From contig CM030931.1 of the NCBI GenBank assembly GCA_018136815.1, forward strand, positions 691,511 to 755,510: a DNA stretch of 64,000 nucleotides. Direction: 5' to 3'. The DNA comes from Isochrysis galbana (taxonomy: Eukaryota; Haptophyta; Isochrysidales; Isochrysidaceae). Position numbers and translations under genes: made by a program. The notes below the pieces were generated by a model that was given only the letters and a program-made list of their open reading frames with translations, was not told the origin of the DNA and did no database searches. This document shows, in pieces, positions 1-11,126 of the stretch (within the stretch, counting starts at the first letter, position 1; each line of letters opens with the position of its first letter).

Positions 1-485
1 GGCCCTTTCTTGTCAGCCATCATACCCTTTCTTGCAGCAAGGGCTGGGCAGGGCGCGAGGAGCGCGGCGGCGGTGGCGGCGGCGGAGCGATGGAACAGAT
101 CGCGCCGGCCCCACCCCTCCAACCGCAACCCCTCCGCGCGCGCCGCCGCAGCGAGCACCACGCACAAGCTGAGGAGTGGAGAGCCCCCGCGCATAGCCGC
201 CATCAGGGCGCGCGCCGAAGGCGAGAGGACTTCTTCGTCAGAGCTTCCTGGTAGTCTTAGACTACAAGTTTAACCTTAGTGCTGTGGGACCTTGGGCTGC
301 ATCGGCATCGTAGACTCGTAGACCCTGCCCCGCGATGGGGGTCTTAACTGCTGAAATGCTGAAATGGGGACGAGCATACGATGGGCCGGCCGAGATGGCT
401 TACCCGATACCGCAGGAATACAACCTACGCGGTTCAACTAAGACACTCGAGGAGGAAAACTTTTGGAAAACGTTGAAGTGGGAAG

Positions 486-500
486 TAGGGCGGTCAAACA
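486..500 (+). repeat. Family-D terminal motif (isolated copy)
   Basis: The 13-mer GGGCGGTCAAACA is preceded by TA and followed within ~15 bases by a T run. The same arrangement starts the longer repeats at 37,181 and 61,561, and appears inverted at 51,035-51,047. Here only the end motif is recognisable; the downstream sequence does not follow the two long copies. Confidence 0.45.
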
Positions 501-856
501 GAAACAGGGTTTTTTTATTAGGGGTAAGGGTAAGAAAATGACCATCTCAGGATCTCAGGATGGAGAAGAATTGAGGATTTTTTTCGGTAGAAAGTTCCCT
601 ATACACCCAACAAGCACATATCCGGGGCCCATTAGGACCAAGACCCCCCCCCTTGGGCCCTTGGGCCCTTGGGCCCCCACAACAAAACGTAACCAAATAC
701 TAAAACAAAACACGCTTAACGCTTAAGTCGCAAAGGGGCCTACGTTTGCATCTAGGGACACATTTTTGGGGGTGGTGAAGGTTAAGGGTAAAATTGTATA
801 AGGTGTAGAAAATGGCAATGGGGGGGGTAAAAAAAAGGGAACCTCAAGTTGCACCC

Positions 857-1010
857 TGTCGAACACGCGATGACTACAGGCTCATAGTCCCTCCACCTCT
901 TCCCCTGCCCCCCTTCTTTCCTTTTTCTTCGGTTTCCGGAGTCCGGCCTCGTTGCGCTACCTGAGGCCTGGTTCAGAGTGTGGGGTCCGGGCAGGCCTTT
1001 TGAACTTTTC
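857..1010 (+). repeat. Dispersed repeat, family C
   Basis: This ~150-bp segment begins with GTCGAACACGCGATGACTAC, which recurs at 9,888. It continues with a pyrimidine-rich block and a segment matching, in reverse complement, 40,058-40,165 at high identity (shared TTCGGTTTCCGG and GGCCTGGTTCAGAGTG blocks). No coding capacity is apparent. It is probably part of a transposable element whose ends I cannot define from three partial copies. Confidence 0.55.
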
Positions 1011-2122
1011 GTTGTTGTCGTGTGTGTCTACCTGGCCACGTTCTGTTTGTTTGGGTTGAGTCTAGGTTCCATTGTCTCTAGCATCAACCTTGAGTGGTGT
1101 GTCGGTATCGGTTGTGCATCGAGTGACCAGTGATCATCCAAGGCCCGGCGGCCTGCGTGCCTGCGTGGTCGATCGATGCCCCTCAAGTACTAGCGTTCCT
1201 ACAAATAAAATTTGGGAAAACTTCTTGCTTCTTGAAGCCGAACCTCACGTTGTGATAAGGAGTAGCTGAAGTGCAGAGATCCCGCTTCTGTTTTGTGTTT
1301 CTGTAAGAGCAAGATTGGTCTCACCTTCTAACTTCTCACCTTTACCTTTGTTTGGCCCATGCTGAACTATGCATGTGTATACTTACTTAAAAGAAAGCCC
1401 GAAGAATAGGAATAGGAATCGGGGTGGGAAGCGGAAGGAGAGAGAGCCGCTAGGGCTAGGGGCGATGTCGGCGGTGAGCGGGGGAGTGGCAGTCCCCAGT
1501 AGCTTGTAGCGGGCACCTTCAAGAGTTCGTATTTGAGGAATAATCGTCATGATCACGAGTGGATTCGCATTCGCACCGCACCACAGATTCACGCAAGTAT
1601 CCATAGGCACAGACTAGGCTATGGCTCGTTTTGGCGTGGCAGCCCAGTCACTCTCAGCCGAGCGCGTAAGCGGCGCAATGCGCAAGCAGCCAAACACTGC
1701 CTTCCCACTCTCTCAACGACGCAAGGCAACCGACTGACGACACACGCCCACTTAATCTCGGCCAAACGCTGCTTGCCGCACCACCACTATTCAAGCCGGG
1801 GCCCTCCGCGCGCGAAAGCCCAACCAGCTGCCCTCTTCCACCCCTTACCAAGGCCCCTCGCGATCAGGCTGCCGGCGGGATCCGAGGGGGAACCTTGCGG
1901 GAAGACTCGGGCACCCTCGCGCCATCGGCCGGCGATCCGTGTGGCGCCGAACAGCACCGCGAGGTGCTTGAAAGCCTAGATGAGGCGTGGCGCACAAGCG
2001 CGAGCCGCCGCGTGATCCGGCACGCCTCGGCTGGCAGGCTGCTGAGGGCGGGGCCTCCAAAGTGAGGCGCCGTCCACCGGTGCCCCTCTTGCAATGGAGG
2101 CGCCTGTAGCGCGGCCCCTCCG

Positions 2123-5065
2123 CTACCTGTGCTTCGGGAAGCGCAGCAAAGCCTCTGAAGCGGACGAGGCGGGCGAGCGTCGGGACGACCTCGCAGAGCC
2201 GATGGAAGAGGCGTTGGACGAGCGGACTGAGGCGCGGACCGAGTTGCGCGTTTCGGGCGACATGTATTCGAGGTCGAGGTTGGAGAACCGCGCCTCCATC
2301 TCACTCGACAACGGCCTGCGTGGCGGCGACATCTCCGGGCGCTCCAGTGTGTACTTTGAGTCGAAGTTTGAGACGTCCAATGCGCCCTGCGACAGCGACG
2401 GGAGCAGTGGCGGCTCGAGCTTGCGCATCTCGAGCATCTTCCAGTTGAGCCCACGGAAGAAAGGATGCGCCTTGATGGCCTCGGCGTCCGACTCAAACGA
2501 CTCCGAGTCGGGCTTGACGCCTAGTCGCTGGCGCGCCTCCTTGGTGAGGAGGCCGCGCAGCAAATTTCGCGCCTCGTTGGCCAGCCAGGTGGGAAGCTTT
2601 GGCTTGGTGTGCACAATCTTGCGCTGCAACTCCTTGGCCTCCTTATGATACCAGGGCGCCTCGCCAGTCACCATCTCGTATAGCAGCACGCCTAGTGCCC
2701 AAATGTCCACTGCCTGACCGCATTCGAGCATGCGGATGATTTCGGGCGCCATGTACTCTGTCGTCCCAATAAGCACGGGCCGACCCGAGGCGGAAGGCTG
2801 CGTGGCAGGTGCCGTGAGCCCGATCGCGGCCAGCCCAAAGTCGCACAGCTTAATGTTGCCGTCGGCGCACACGAGCACGTTCTCGGGCTTGAGATCTCGG
2901 TAGATGATGCACATGCCATGGAGGTGCTCGAGGCCGAGTAGCACTTCTGCTGTGTAGAAGCGGGCCATCTTCTCGGAGAACATCTCTTGCTGCCGCAGGT
3001 GGTTGAAGAGCATCCCACCCGGCACGAATTCCATCACAAAGTGCAGCTTAAGCGGCGACTGGAATGCACACTCGAGGCCGAGGATGAATGGGTGCCGGTG
3101 CTCGGCGTATCGCCTCAACACCGCGAGCTCTGTGGCGATGTTGTCCATCGAACGGAATCTCTCGATGGAGGCCTTGTCAACCACCTTCATCGCATAAACC
3201 TCCGAATTAAGCGTGCAACGCACCTGAAACACCTTACCATACCCCCCTTTGCCGATGAGCCGCAGCAGCTCAAAGTCGTCCATGCCGAGGGCCAAAGGCT
3301 CGTCGGCGCCGCCGTCAGCGCCGGGTAGCGCCTCTGCTACCGCCTCTGCCGTCGTGCTGTCCGCCGGCCCGTCCGCCCCCATGGACTCGGCCGCGGCGGC
3401 CACCGTCGCGGCAGATACCGCAGAGAGCGGCGCGACCGCTACGTGCGGCTCGGCCGGCGCTTCAGCCGGCGCTACGGCAAGCACATCAGGTCCCTTAAGC
3501 TCGGTGGAGTCGCCGGGTGAGGGTGGCGGCAGCCCCAGCGCGCCTGGGGGCATGGAGCCGACGGCGGCGCCCGCAGGGAAGAGGTGCGGCGCAGGTGACA
3601 CCTGCGGACGCGCAGGCGACTTGAAGTTGTAAAGCTTGTCCAGCATCGCCTGCTTGGCCTCCTCGCGCCGCCGTGCTTCCTCCGTCGCCCTCGCCTCACA
3701 GGCAAGCACTCTGCGCTCTACGCTGTCAGCCTCCTCCTCTTCTGCCGACTTGCCGCTCGGCCGGACCGATGTAGGCACATCCGAGCTGCGCTGGCTTGCG
3801 TCCGCCGGGAGCACCAGCTTGCCGCTATCCGCCATCTCCTCCCATGAGGCCGCCGAGGCTCCCGATCCGCGCAGCAGGGACCGCTCGCTCGAGCACCGCG
3901 CGCTCGCCGGGCCCATGCCCGCTGCTCCCGCCACGGCGGCGCTGCGCAGCTCAGCCAACCTGTGCGCCACGCTTTGCTTGCTTGCGGGGTCAGGCGCCTC
4001 GCTGCCCAGGCTGACAAACGCGCTGGATAGCCGCTCTGCCGAGCGGCGCGAGGAGCGGCTCGTGCTCGCACCGACAGAATCCGGCACGCCCGGCGCCCGG
4101 ACGGACGCACCGCGCGAGACCATCCCGCCGCCTGAAGTCTTCTCGTGGAAGCTCTTCACGCTCGGCGGGAGCACGAACGAGCCAGGCGTCCGGCCGCTGC
4201 CGGCCGAAAGCCGCGGGCGCGGTGTGCTCCCGAGCGTCGCCTCACGCGGTACGGGGAGCGGTACGTCGGGCGTACGAGGCGCGTCGGCGACCACGTCGGG
4301 TTCCTCCTCCTCAAGCTGCTCGAGGAGGCCGCGCAGCTCCTCCTGGAGCGTGGGCAGCGAGAGCACCTTGGCCTTCTGCTCTGCATTGAGCGGCTTACCG
4401 TTCCACGACGCCTCCTGCAGAGTCTTCGCCTGCCGCACTCGCTTCTGCGCATTGCGCACACGCCGCTGCATCTCGGTCGGGGTCGAGCCGCTTTCCATCG
4501 AGCTGAATGAGTCGTTAGAGACACTCGAGTGAATGGGTGGTGGCACCGGTCGGCTTGGAGCGCCCACTGGGCCTGCCGGTGCCCCCGGGGGAGCGGCGCA
4601 CACCTCGAGCGGCGGCGGCCGCCGATGCGGTGCGCGCGCTGGTTCCGCCGGTGCGGCGCGCGCGGCGCCTGGCTGCGCGGCAGGCGCAACGTTCGACATC
4701 ACGGCATGTGTGGCGACTGCCTGCGCAGCATGCGCGTCATCCGCCTGCCGCTTCCGCTCCTCACGCTCGGCAGCTTCTTCGCGTGCGTGTGCCTGGCGCA
4801 GCACAAGTCCCCGCAGCTCTTCGGTCAGCCGCTCAAGTTCGGCCTCGAGCTCGGGCCGCGCGGCGAGCTTGGCACGCTGCGCCGGCTGAGGCTCGGTCGC
4901 GTGCGCGTCGACGGCTGCCTGAAGCTCGGCGATCTGCCGCAGCTTCTTGCTCACCGTGCGCAGGCGGCGCTGGCAGGCGACAACCTCCTCCGCAGGCTCA
5001 TCCATCGCGCTCTGCCGGGCGGGGGCGGTGGCGCGCCAGAGCCCCTCCCTTCCCCCCAGCCCCAC
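2123..5065 (-). CDS. AGC-family serine/threonine protein kinase (S6K-like catalytic domain)
   Basis: This is a single uninterrupted frame of 980 residues. The catalytic domain starts near residue 597. It shows the glycine loop GKGGYG (605-610), the ATP-binding Lys627 in YAMKV, YRDLKPEN with catalytic Asp724, DFG (742-744) and EYMAPE (770-775). A C-terminal tail with NFDSKYT is typical of AGC kinases, and the glycine loop most resembles S6 kinases. The N-terminal ~590 residues are Ser/Ala/Pro-rich and predicted disordered, with two related helical motifs near residues 33-87 and 200-250 (xKLxxxPxLxxELxxL). The activation loop is odd: the usual TFCGT reads VLIGT, so the PDK1-type phospho-threonine is missing. 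The start is uncertain, and Met21 (codon 5003-5005) may be the real one because the first 20 codons look like GC-rich leader. The upstream sequence is simple repeat. The substrate is unknown. Confidence 0.9.
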   Translation of the reverse strand: MGLGGREGLWRATAPARQSAMDEPAEEVVACQRRLRTVSKKLRQIAELQAAVDAHATEPQPAQRAKLAARPELEAELERLTEELRGLVLRQAHAREEAAEREERKRQADDAHAAQAVATHAVMSNVAPAAQPGAARAAPAEPARAPHRRPPPLEVCAAPPGAPAGPVGAPSRPVPPPIHSSVSNDSFSSMESGSTPTEMQRRVRNAQKRVRQAKTLQEASWNGKPLNAEQKAKVLSLPTLQEELRGLLEQLEEEEPDVVADAPRTPDVPLPVPREATLGSTPRPRLSAGSGRTPGSFVLPPSVKSFHEKTSGGGMVSRGASVRAPGVPDSVGASTSRSSRRSAERLSSAFVSLGSEAPDPASKQSVAHRLAELRSAAVAGAAGMGPASARCSSERSLLRGSGASAASWEEMADSGKLVLPADASQRSSDVPTSVRPSGKSAEEEEADSVERRVLACEARATEEARRREEAKQAMLDKLYNFKSPARPQVSPAPHLFPAGAAVGSMPPGALGLPPPSPGDSTELKGPDVLAVAPAEAPAEPHVAVAPLSAVSAATVAAAAESMGADGPADSTTAEAVAEALPGADGGADEPLALGMDDFELLRLIGKGGYGKVFQVRCTLNSEVYAMKVVDKASIERFRSMDNIATELAVLRRYAEHRHPFILGLECAFQSPLKLHFVMEFVPGGMLFNHLRQQEMFSEKMARFYTAEVLLGLEHLHGMCIIYRDLKPENVLVCADGNIKLCDFGLAAIGLTAPATQPSASGRPVLIGTTEYMAPEIIRMLECGQAVDIWALGVLLYEMVTGEAPWYHKEAKELQRKIVHTKPKLPTWLANEARNLLRGLLTKEARQRLGVKPDSESFESDAEAIKAHPFFRGLNWKMLEMRKLEPPLLPSLSQGALDVSNFDSKYTLERPEMSPPRRPLSSEMEARFSNLDLEYMSPETRNSVRASVRSSNASSIGSARSSRRSPASSASEALLRFPKHR

Positions 5066-5104
5066 GCCGCACCAATACCCCCGTTCCCTCCCCTCTCTGA
5101 GCCT

Positions 5105-5303
5105 CTCTCGCCCGGTGGCGAATGGAGTGAGCGAGCGAGCGAGAGAGAGAGTGGGACGAGCGAGCGAGAGAGAGCGGGAGAGAGAGAGAGAGGCAGAGAG
5201 AGAGGCAGAGAGAGAGCGCGCGAGCGGGTGGGTGGGTGGGCGGCGGGGGGTGGGCGGCGGGGGTGGGTGGGTGGGTGGGTGGGTGGGGTGGGGTGGGGGG
5301 GGG

Positions 5304-5341
<38 letters not shown>

Positions 5342-5396
5342 TAGGAGCGCGGCCCCCTCTCACCTCCTCCCCCTCCGCTTAACCCTTCCACACCCT

Positions 5397-5430
<34 letters not shown>
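5105..5430. repeat. Simple-sequence tract (GA, GGGT, poly-G, poly-C)
   Basis: The tract is GAGA-rich, then (GGGT)n, then GA repeats, then a C run of about 30 near 5,399-5,428. It lies directly upstream of the kinase and so probably within its 5' UTR or promoter. It has no coding meaning. Confidence 0.85.
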
Positions 5431-5431
<1 letters not shown>

Positions 5432-5839
5432 CCCCTCTCTCTTCCCTTCCCGGCCGGCCCTCGCGACCCTCCCACCAGTCAGCAGCGCGCCCTCGGTGAG
5501 ATGGGAGTTTTCTTTTCTTTTTTTTTTGGGGGGGGGGGGGCAAGTGTCCAGTGGAAATGTAAACTAAGTGCTCAGTCTAGTCGGCCTGTGCCTTCGCGTA
5601 CCTTCGTACCTTCATGCCTCTATCGGCTATGGCAATCCGCAATCCGGCGACGGAGCTCCATCTCGTGCGTACCGTTGCGCTCGCGTCGCCCGCGCGCATG
5701 CACGCACGCACGTGCGCCCGACCATACCCGACCACATTCTCACATTATATTATTATATTTGCTATTTGCTATTTGCTATATTATTTTTGCTGATTCACTT
5801 GTCCATGTCACATGCCAACAACCGTGTTGGGAAATACCG

Positions 5840-6050
5840 TGCTGGGGCCTGCAAACACAGCCAAAAAAATATGTATTTGGCCTCCGGCCAAATGCATTTC
5901 AAATACATTCGAGGTCGAGGCCTACAACCCACAACCCACAGGACCAGGACGCGCTTCAAATAATACAAATACAGCCAAATACATATATGTATTTGGTATT
6001 TGGCCTCTGGCTCTGGCTGGCCAAAAACGGTAAATAAGTATTTCCCATCT
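5840..6050 (+). repeat. Dispersed repeat, family E (overlapping GTATTTGGCC blocks)
   Basis: The segment begins GCCTGCAAACACAGC, contains several copies of CAAATAC and its complement around GGCCTCCGGCC, and ends GGTAAATAAGTATTTCCCATCTA. A related segment lies just upstream of the TPR gene (58,225-58,410), and a shorter end fragment at about 22,750-22,815. The shared features are GCCTGCAAACACA at one side and GGTAAA...ATTTACC-like palindromes at the other. It may be a short non-autonomous DNA element. It has no ORF. Confidence 0.4.
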
Positions 6051-6632
6051 AGGGTCAACAAAGACAAAGACAATAAGGACAAAGGACAAAGACGAGGAAT
6101 ATTTTCTCTCGTTACTCGTATTCGAATAAATTATTCATCGCGTAATCGTAAATCGTAAAGGTCATTGGTTTGTGGTTTGAGTTGAGGTTGAGGTTGAGGT
6201 TGAGCTATTGTACCTAGAAACTCCTATAACCTATAATCGGCGAACGACGAACGACTGCCAACAAAACCAAAACCCGCTCGACTAGATCCCCACCCACCGA
6301 GACAAAATGCAAAATGGGCGTCCAACGTCCAGGTCCAGCTAGGGCTAGGGTTTGCCAGTGTTAGCGTTAGCCAAGATGGCGCGGCAATTCCTCGGCCAGC
6401 CGGCCAACTCCGCAAGTGTCAAGTGTCAAGTGTCGAGCGCGCAGCGCGCATACGCATACGCATACGCGCATACTAGCTCCAAAACGCCAAAACGAGAAAG
6501 CTCCACGACGACCTCACTCAAGGCCAGCCACAACCAAAATGTAAAGTGACGAGTGACGACACTTTGGGCTTTTGGAGCATGCCCTCTTTTTTCCCCTCTT
6601 TTCTCATTTTCATTTTCCTTTTCCTTTTTCCT

Positions 6633-6633
<1 letters not shown>

Positions 6634-6669
<36 letters not shown>

Positions 6670-6697
6670 GTGTGTGTGTGTGCGCGCGCGCGCGCGG
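6634..6697. repeat. Compound microsatellite (TTG)n(TG)n(CG)n
   Basis: About eleven TTG units run into TG and then CG dinucleotide repeats. The flanks (5,560-7,180) hold no gene I can support. The CG tract could form Z-DNA, but nothing else points to a function. Confidence 0.85.
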
Positions 6698-7184
6698 CTT
6701 GGGACTGGGGGGGCGCGTCGCGCGCGATTGGCGTCGTTGGCTAGGCGGTACGTTCCTGGCCCTGGCGGGTATGGCGGGTATATGGGATATGGGTTATGAG
6801 GCATGGCGCGGGCCGGACACCGGGCTGATGAACAAGAACGGTCTCGTAGCGCTCCCGGGCTCGGTTCGAAGTTGGGCTCTCCGAGAGTGTATTTACTATT
6901 TACTATTTAGGCCTGTTTTGCCGTTTTTGTTTTTGTTTCCATGGCGACCAATCATAAGATTAGTTGTAGTTGTTGAGCTACTACCTACATACCACACACG
7001 TTTTGATGGTTGCCTTTCACCTCAGACCGTGGTGCGTACGTGAATTGGGGAAGTGCGGTGTAGCGGTATCCCTGGTCGGGTGGCACGAGGGTGATTGCGG
7101 AACATACGGCATTTGGGTGGAATCGACGGCAGCAGTACTCTGAAGTATATATACCTATCATTCTCCACCTCTTTCGCATAGCAA

Positions 7185-7274
7185 CTCTTCATAGCTCAGT
7201 TGGTTAGAGCGGTCGACTGTAGAAGTGCTCTTGCAGCCATCGACCGGTCCTCGGTTCGACTCCGGGTGAAGAGA
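7185..7274 (+). tRNA. tRNA-Tyr (GTA) with a 16-nt intron
   Basis: The acceptor stem CTCTTCA (7185-7191) pairs with TGAAGAG (7267-7273). The D arm reads TAGCTCAGTTGGTTAGAGC. The anticodon stem GTCGA (7212-7216) pairs with TCGAC (7240-7244), and the anticodon GTA is at 7219-7221. About 16 nt (7223-7238) interrupt the loop after position 37, the standard place for a nuclear tRNA-Tyr intron. The T arm CTCGG-TTCGACT-CCGGG is intact. A TATA-like TATATATA lies upstream near 7,146. T runs at 7280-7283 and 7286-7291 fit RNA polymerase III termination. It decodes UAC/UAU. Confidence 0.95.
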
Positions 7275-7828
7275 AGTTCTTTTGCTTTTTTGGTTTTGGC
7301 CGTGTGATCAGGTGCAATAGTTTGTTGTCTCTTTTGAGTCCTGCAGTTCAGCTCAACAGTGTTGTCCTCCACCAGCTTCAACTTTTTTCCGCGCCTCACT
7401 CTTTCATCTCCCTCCTGCCTTCTGCCCTCACCCTGAAAAAATTCATCCTTTCCCTTGATCTCGCTCTCGCTATCCTTGTGCCTTGTCCGTCTTCGTCTTC
7501 TGTCCGTGTCAACAAAGTGCAACCTGAGGTTCCGTTATTTTTTCAGCCGGCACTCCTCCATCTGGATATAACTTTTTTGGGGGTCGATAGGGGATCGGCC
7601 ACCCCTTAGTCTGGGGACTCTCTCCTTCCTCCTTCCTCCTTCCCGTGCGCCCTTTGCGTTTTGCGTCTTGGCTCTTGGTGTTGGTGTGCAACCAGGGGTG
7701 TTCACCCCTCCCTCCCTCTACCCGTCCTCCCTTTCCTACATCTTTCGGTGGTGGGTGGGCCATTTCCCGCGGAAGCTCCCCCGCAAAAGTGTGTTTTGGA
7801 GAGCAGGAGCAGGAGGGGACGCGCACGG

Positions 7829-8267
7829 CTGACGAATTGGGATGGCCCATAGGGCCGGAGGGCAATGAGGAAGGAGCAAGGCCGGCGGCAGGCGCGGCGA
7901 GGGAGACGACTTCGGAGGTGCTGACGGGCTGAAGCCCGTCAGCAGAGGAAGGCGGGCAGGCGGGCTTGGGCGAGGGCGAGGACGGCGGCGAGAGCGACAT
8001 CGAGCAAGTGGCGAGAGGCGAGGGTGAGTGAGAGGAGGGCTGTGTTGGCAGGGGCTGGCGAGGCGAGGCGAGTTTGTAGGGTACGAGTGTTACGAGAGCG
8101 AGAGCGACGAGAGCGAGAGCGACGGATGACGACTGACGACAGGACGTCGGATCCAACGATGCTGAGGCACCGACTCACGAACACACCAGAATCATTCACC
8201 CAAACCAAGCAAAACATGAAATAACCGAGACCCCCAAATCGCCGATAACTCAAACACGTCGCGAGAG

Positions 8268-8322
<55 letters not shown>

Positions 8323-8984
8323 CCACAGCGATGGCCGGAGCGTGTCTTCGTTTTAGATTTCCCACGAGGCGGAAAGTCGAGGAGGAATGTTATGTCGCGC
8401 AACCGCGGCGATCACTCTGGATACGGATCGCAGCGAGATATCCTTGCAATCAAAGAAATCTTGTTGTTGAGCGTGGACCTTCTAGACGTTTCTATCGAGC
8501 AACCCTGAGTAGCAACCAAGGGGGAGGGAAAATCAAAAACCAACGGGACCAAGGGCTTTCATGCAACTTGCATCAAGGAGAAAGATAACCAAAAACCAAA
8601 GCAGCGAATCTAAATCAATCTCCAAGGGGAGATGGCAAACCAAGGACCAAGGAGAAAGATTCCTTCACCCAAGCAGCGAACCTAGATCGATCTCCAAGGG
8701 GAGATGGCAAACCAAACCTGATTGCCCCCAGACCCCAGAAGCAGGTAAAGAAACGCGGGGAGATAGCGAAATAAACATTTTTTGCGAAGGCGCCTGGGAG
8801 AAAGAAAGGTGGGGAAACTTCCCTTCTCTTCGAGAGAAAGAGAGAGGGCGCTCCACAACCCTAGATCCTAGGCGTCCACGCGAAGTTTTTGACCGAGAAC
8901 GAGAACGAGGGGATTATAACGATAAATACCGAACGAAGAGAAGAGAGAAGCCTAACTTAACGAGCGTCGATTCGCGAATGCGAC
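7829..8984 (-). mobile_element. LTR retrotransposon relic, family A copy a
   Basis: Read on the minus strand it starts at 8984 with the family's near-palindromic end (TGTCGCATTCGCGAA-like). It carries the LTR body to about 8,700 and resumes from about 8,150 with the leader and the N-terminal gag-like segment (MSLSPPSSPSPKPACPPSS). Homology stops at 7829, directly after CAG. The middle (about 8,150-8,700) is divergent and includes a (GA)n tract at 8,270-8,320 and a ~70-bp tandem duplication at about 8,574-8,716. No pol gene remains. Confidence 0.7.
8270..8320. repeat. (GA)n microsatellite
   Basis: About 25 uninterrupted GA dinucleotides lie inside the degraded retrotransposon copy a. Confidence 0.95.
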
Positions 8985-9608
8985 AACGGCACACGGCGGA
9001 CGCGCGGACGCCGCCCGTGCCGCGCATAGATGGGGTAAGAGTACTGTTATGAGCTCTCAGTGAGAGTAATAGTTCCAAACTGCCGAATCACTGATATTAG
9101 TTGTCGGTTGCTAGACTAATCTTAAAGGGGCTGATCTACTACTGTGACTCCTTTTACTATTAGAATCGTCGCCTCCCCCCCCCCTCCATCCTCCATCAAC
9201 ATCGATACTTCATACATAAATACGTAGTAGCCTCCGTCGGTCGGCTTCTTGCTTCTTGGCTGCTACGCTCTATACATCCTCAATCTCTAAGATGCGATAG
9301 GTTCATCCAACTAGTAGTACCAATCTACGCTAGAGGAGAGAGAGAGAGAGTTTGTGTGTGGCGTGTGAAGAGCGTAAACGTAAATCAACAGTTTTGTTGT
9401 TGATTGGGACAACTCTCATGAGAGCTGATATTAGTGCTGATATTAGTGATAGTTCCATAACCTTGAGAGCTGATAAGCTGTTACCCCATCTATGGTGCCG
9501 CGCAGAGCGTAGAGGGCAGAGGAGCAGAGGAGCAGAGGAGCCGCCGGTTGTACAGTTTACAGTTTCGGTTGGTAGCCCGACTCACTACTCACTATGGGGG
9601 AGCGGAGG

Positions 9609-9887
9609 TGTCGCATTCGCGAATCGACACTCGTTAGGCTTCTCTTCGTCGTTCGGCATTTATCGTTATAATTCTCTGCTTTCTCTCGTTCTCGGTCAAA
9701 AGCTTCGCTTGGATGCATGGGATCGTGGGTTGTGGAGCGCCCTCTCTCTTTCTCTCGAAAGAGAAGGGAAGTTTCCCCACCTTTCTTCCTCCCAGGCGCC
9801 TCGCAAATAGGTTTAATTTGCAATCTCATCGCATCTTCCCCTTAGGCACATCGCACTCCTTTCGTCTTATTTGGTAGGTCTCTTTGT
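9609..9887 (+). mobile_element. Truncated LTR, family A copy b
   Basis: It starts with the family-A LTR end and follows the LTR through the GAAAGAGAAGGGAAGTTTCC block and the TTAGGCACATCGCAC block. It then breaks off at TAGGTCTCTT and joins a family-C fragment (GTCGAACACGCGATGACTAC, 9,888). It is non-coding. Confidence 0.75.
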
Positions 9888-10014
9888 CGAACACGCGATG
9901 ACTACGGGCTCGTAGGCAGAGGGCCGTTCGACCGAGCCGGCAGCTGACGCGGCCGTAAAAGAGTCGTTGTTGGTTGCGGGCGGGAAAATGTCAGAGAGGT
10001 CATGGTAGGAGTAG

Positions 10015-11077
10015 TTGTCATTGTCTGCCATCGAGCGCTTCGAGCGAAGGGGAGGTACTCTGCTGAGGTGGCGAAGAAGAGGCGGCGGTGATACAGCGGC
10101 CCGCCTGGCCGCGCAAGCCCGGGAGACCTCTACAACGTACGCGTACGCGCGTCACTGGGCCTCCTTCGAGGCATGGTGCGAGGAACACAACCTCTCGCCC
10201 ATGCCCGCCTCGCCCAACATGATAGCAGTCTATCTCGGCTGTATCGCCGAGAGGGGGAAGGTGGCGGCAGCGAGCCTCCAGCCCTACCTCTCGGCGATCA
10301 ACTCGATTCACGCGGACTTCGGCTTTGATAGGCCAGCGTCGGGACACCTGGTCGCCCTCGTCCGCCGGGGCATGGCCCGCTCGCAAGCTAGGGCTAAGAC
10401 CGCCGACACCCGCATCCCCCTGCCCGCGGGAGCGGTGGTGACGATCGTGAAGGGGGCCCAGAAGGTGGCCGACCTTGGAGAGCTGCGAGAGCACTTCGCA
10501 GTAGCTCTGGCGTACCTCTTCATGGGGCGTCAAGACTCAACGACACTGCTCTCCTCGGCGGACTTCGGCGTCGACGCTGACTTCTTATGGTTAAGGCTCA
10601 CGGAGAAGCAACGCAAGCATCATGGGGCTCGGCGCATAGTCCGCATCCCGATCTCGCCTCCGCCGTCCAACGGAGTTAGCTCGCTAGTTCCCGAGGTAGC
10701 AAACATGGCTAGGAGATACCTTAGGGCGAAGGCCGCTCAAGCCGGACAACCGCCATTCCTTTTCCAACTTGAGGGAGAGAAGCCGCCCACTACTGCCCAG
10801 ATGTCTAGGTGGGTGGCTACGACCTTGGGGACGTACGGCATTAAGGCTCCCGTGGGGTTCGCGTATCTCGGCCATTCCCTCCGTTCAGGCGCATCCTCAG
10901 CTATCGAAGCTATTAAGGTGCCGAGAGCGAGAGCAGACTGGCTAGCTAGGGGGTTGGGCTCCGGGTACCTCGACCCGTGAGAAGCACTACATCGATCCAA
11001 CTGTAGGTCCGAGCGAAGCAGCATACGCTCTCTTTGGGTGGCTACTCGATCACGCGTACTCCGTGTCCGATGCTTAA
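10015..11077 (+). pseudogene. Tyrosine recombinase of a eukaryotic mobile element, frameshifted before the active-site Tyr
   Basis: The long frame (10,015-10,980) has a SAM-like N-terminal half (TSTTYAYARHWASFEAWC) and a catalytic half with Arg in LFMGRQDS, a basic strand TEKQRKHHGARR and the HxxR motif in GHSLRSGASSA. It then stops at YLDP. Shifting one frame at about 10,945-10,955 restores GGWAPGTSTREKHYIDPT and continues to a stop at 11,075-11,077, with the expected nucleophile Tyr at 10,988-10,990. One small indel therefore separates the nucleophile from the rest. There is no in-frame ATG at the left end (the frame opens from a stop at 10,012), so the 5' part is missing or on another exon. 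Crypton- and DIRS/Ngaro-type elements carry such enzymes; which type this is cannot be told. Confidence 0.75.
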
Positions 11078-11126
11078 GAGCCACCCTTCCTTCTTGTTCC
11101 GCCGCGCCGCGGCGAGGGGTGTGGTT

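Larger units (their letters stand above)
1..2122. other. Intergenic stretch, no gene recognised
   Basis: I see no convincing coding region here. The open frames are short, overlap each other and are GC-driven. It holds one family-D end motif (486-500) and one family-C repeat (857-1010), annotated separately. The rest is unassigned, including the part just downstream of the minus-strand kinase stop, which probably contains that gene's 3' UTR. Confidence 0.5.

Noticed and set aside
10..273. Short ORF at the left edge
   Set aside because: Arg/Ala-rich translation of GC-biased DNA with no domain; not supported as a gene.
4529..5344. Long plus-strand frames opposite the kinase
   Set aside because: They mirror the kinase coding strand's codon bias and run into simple repeats; antisense shadows.
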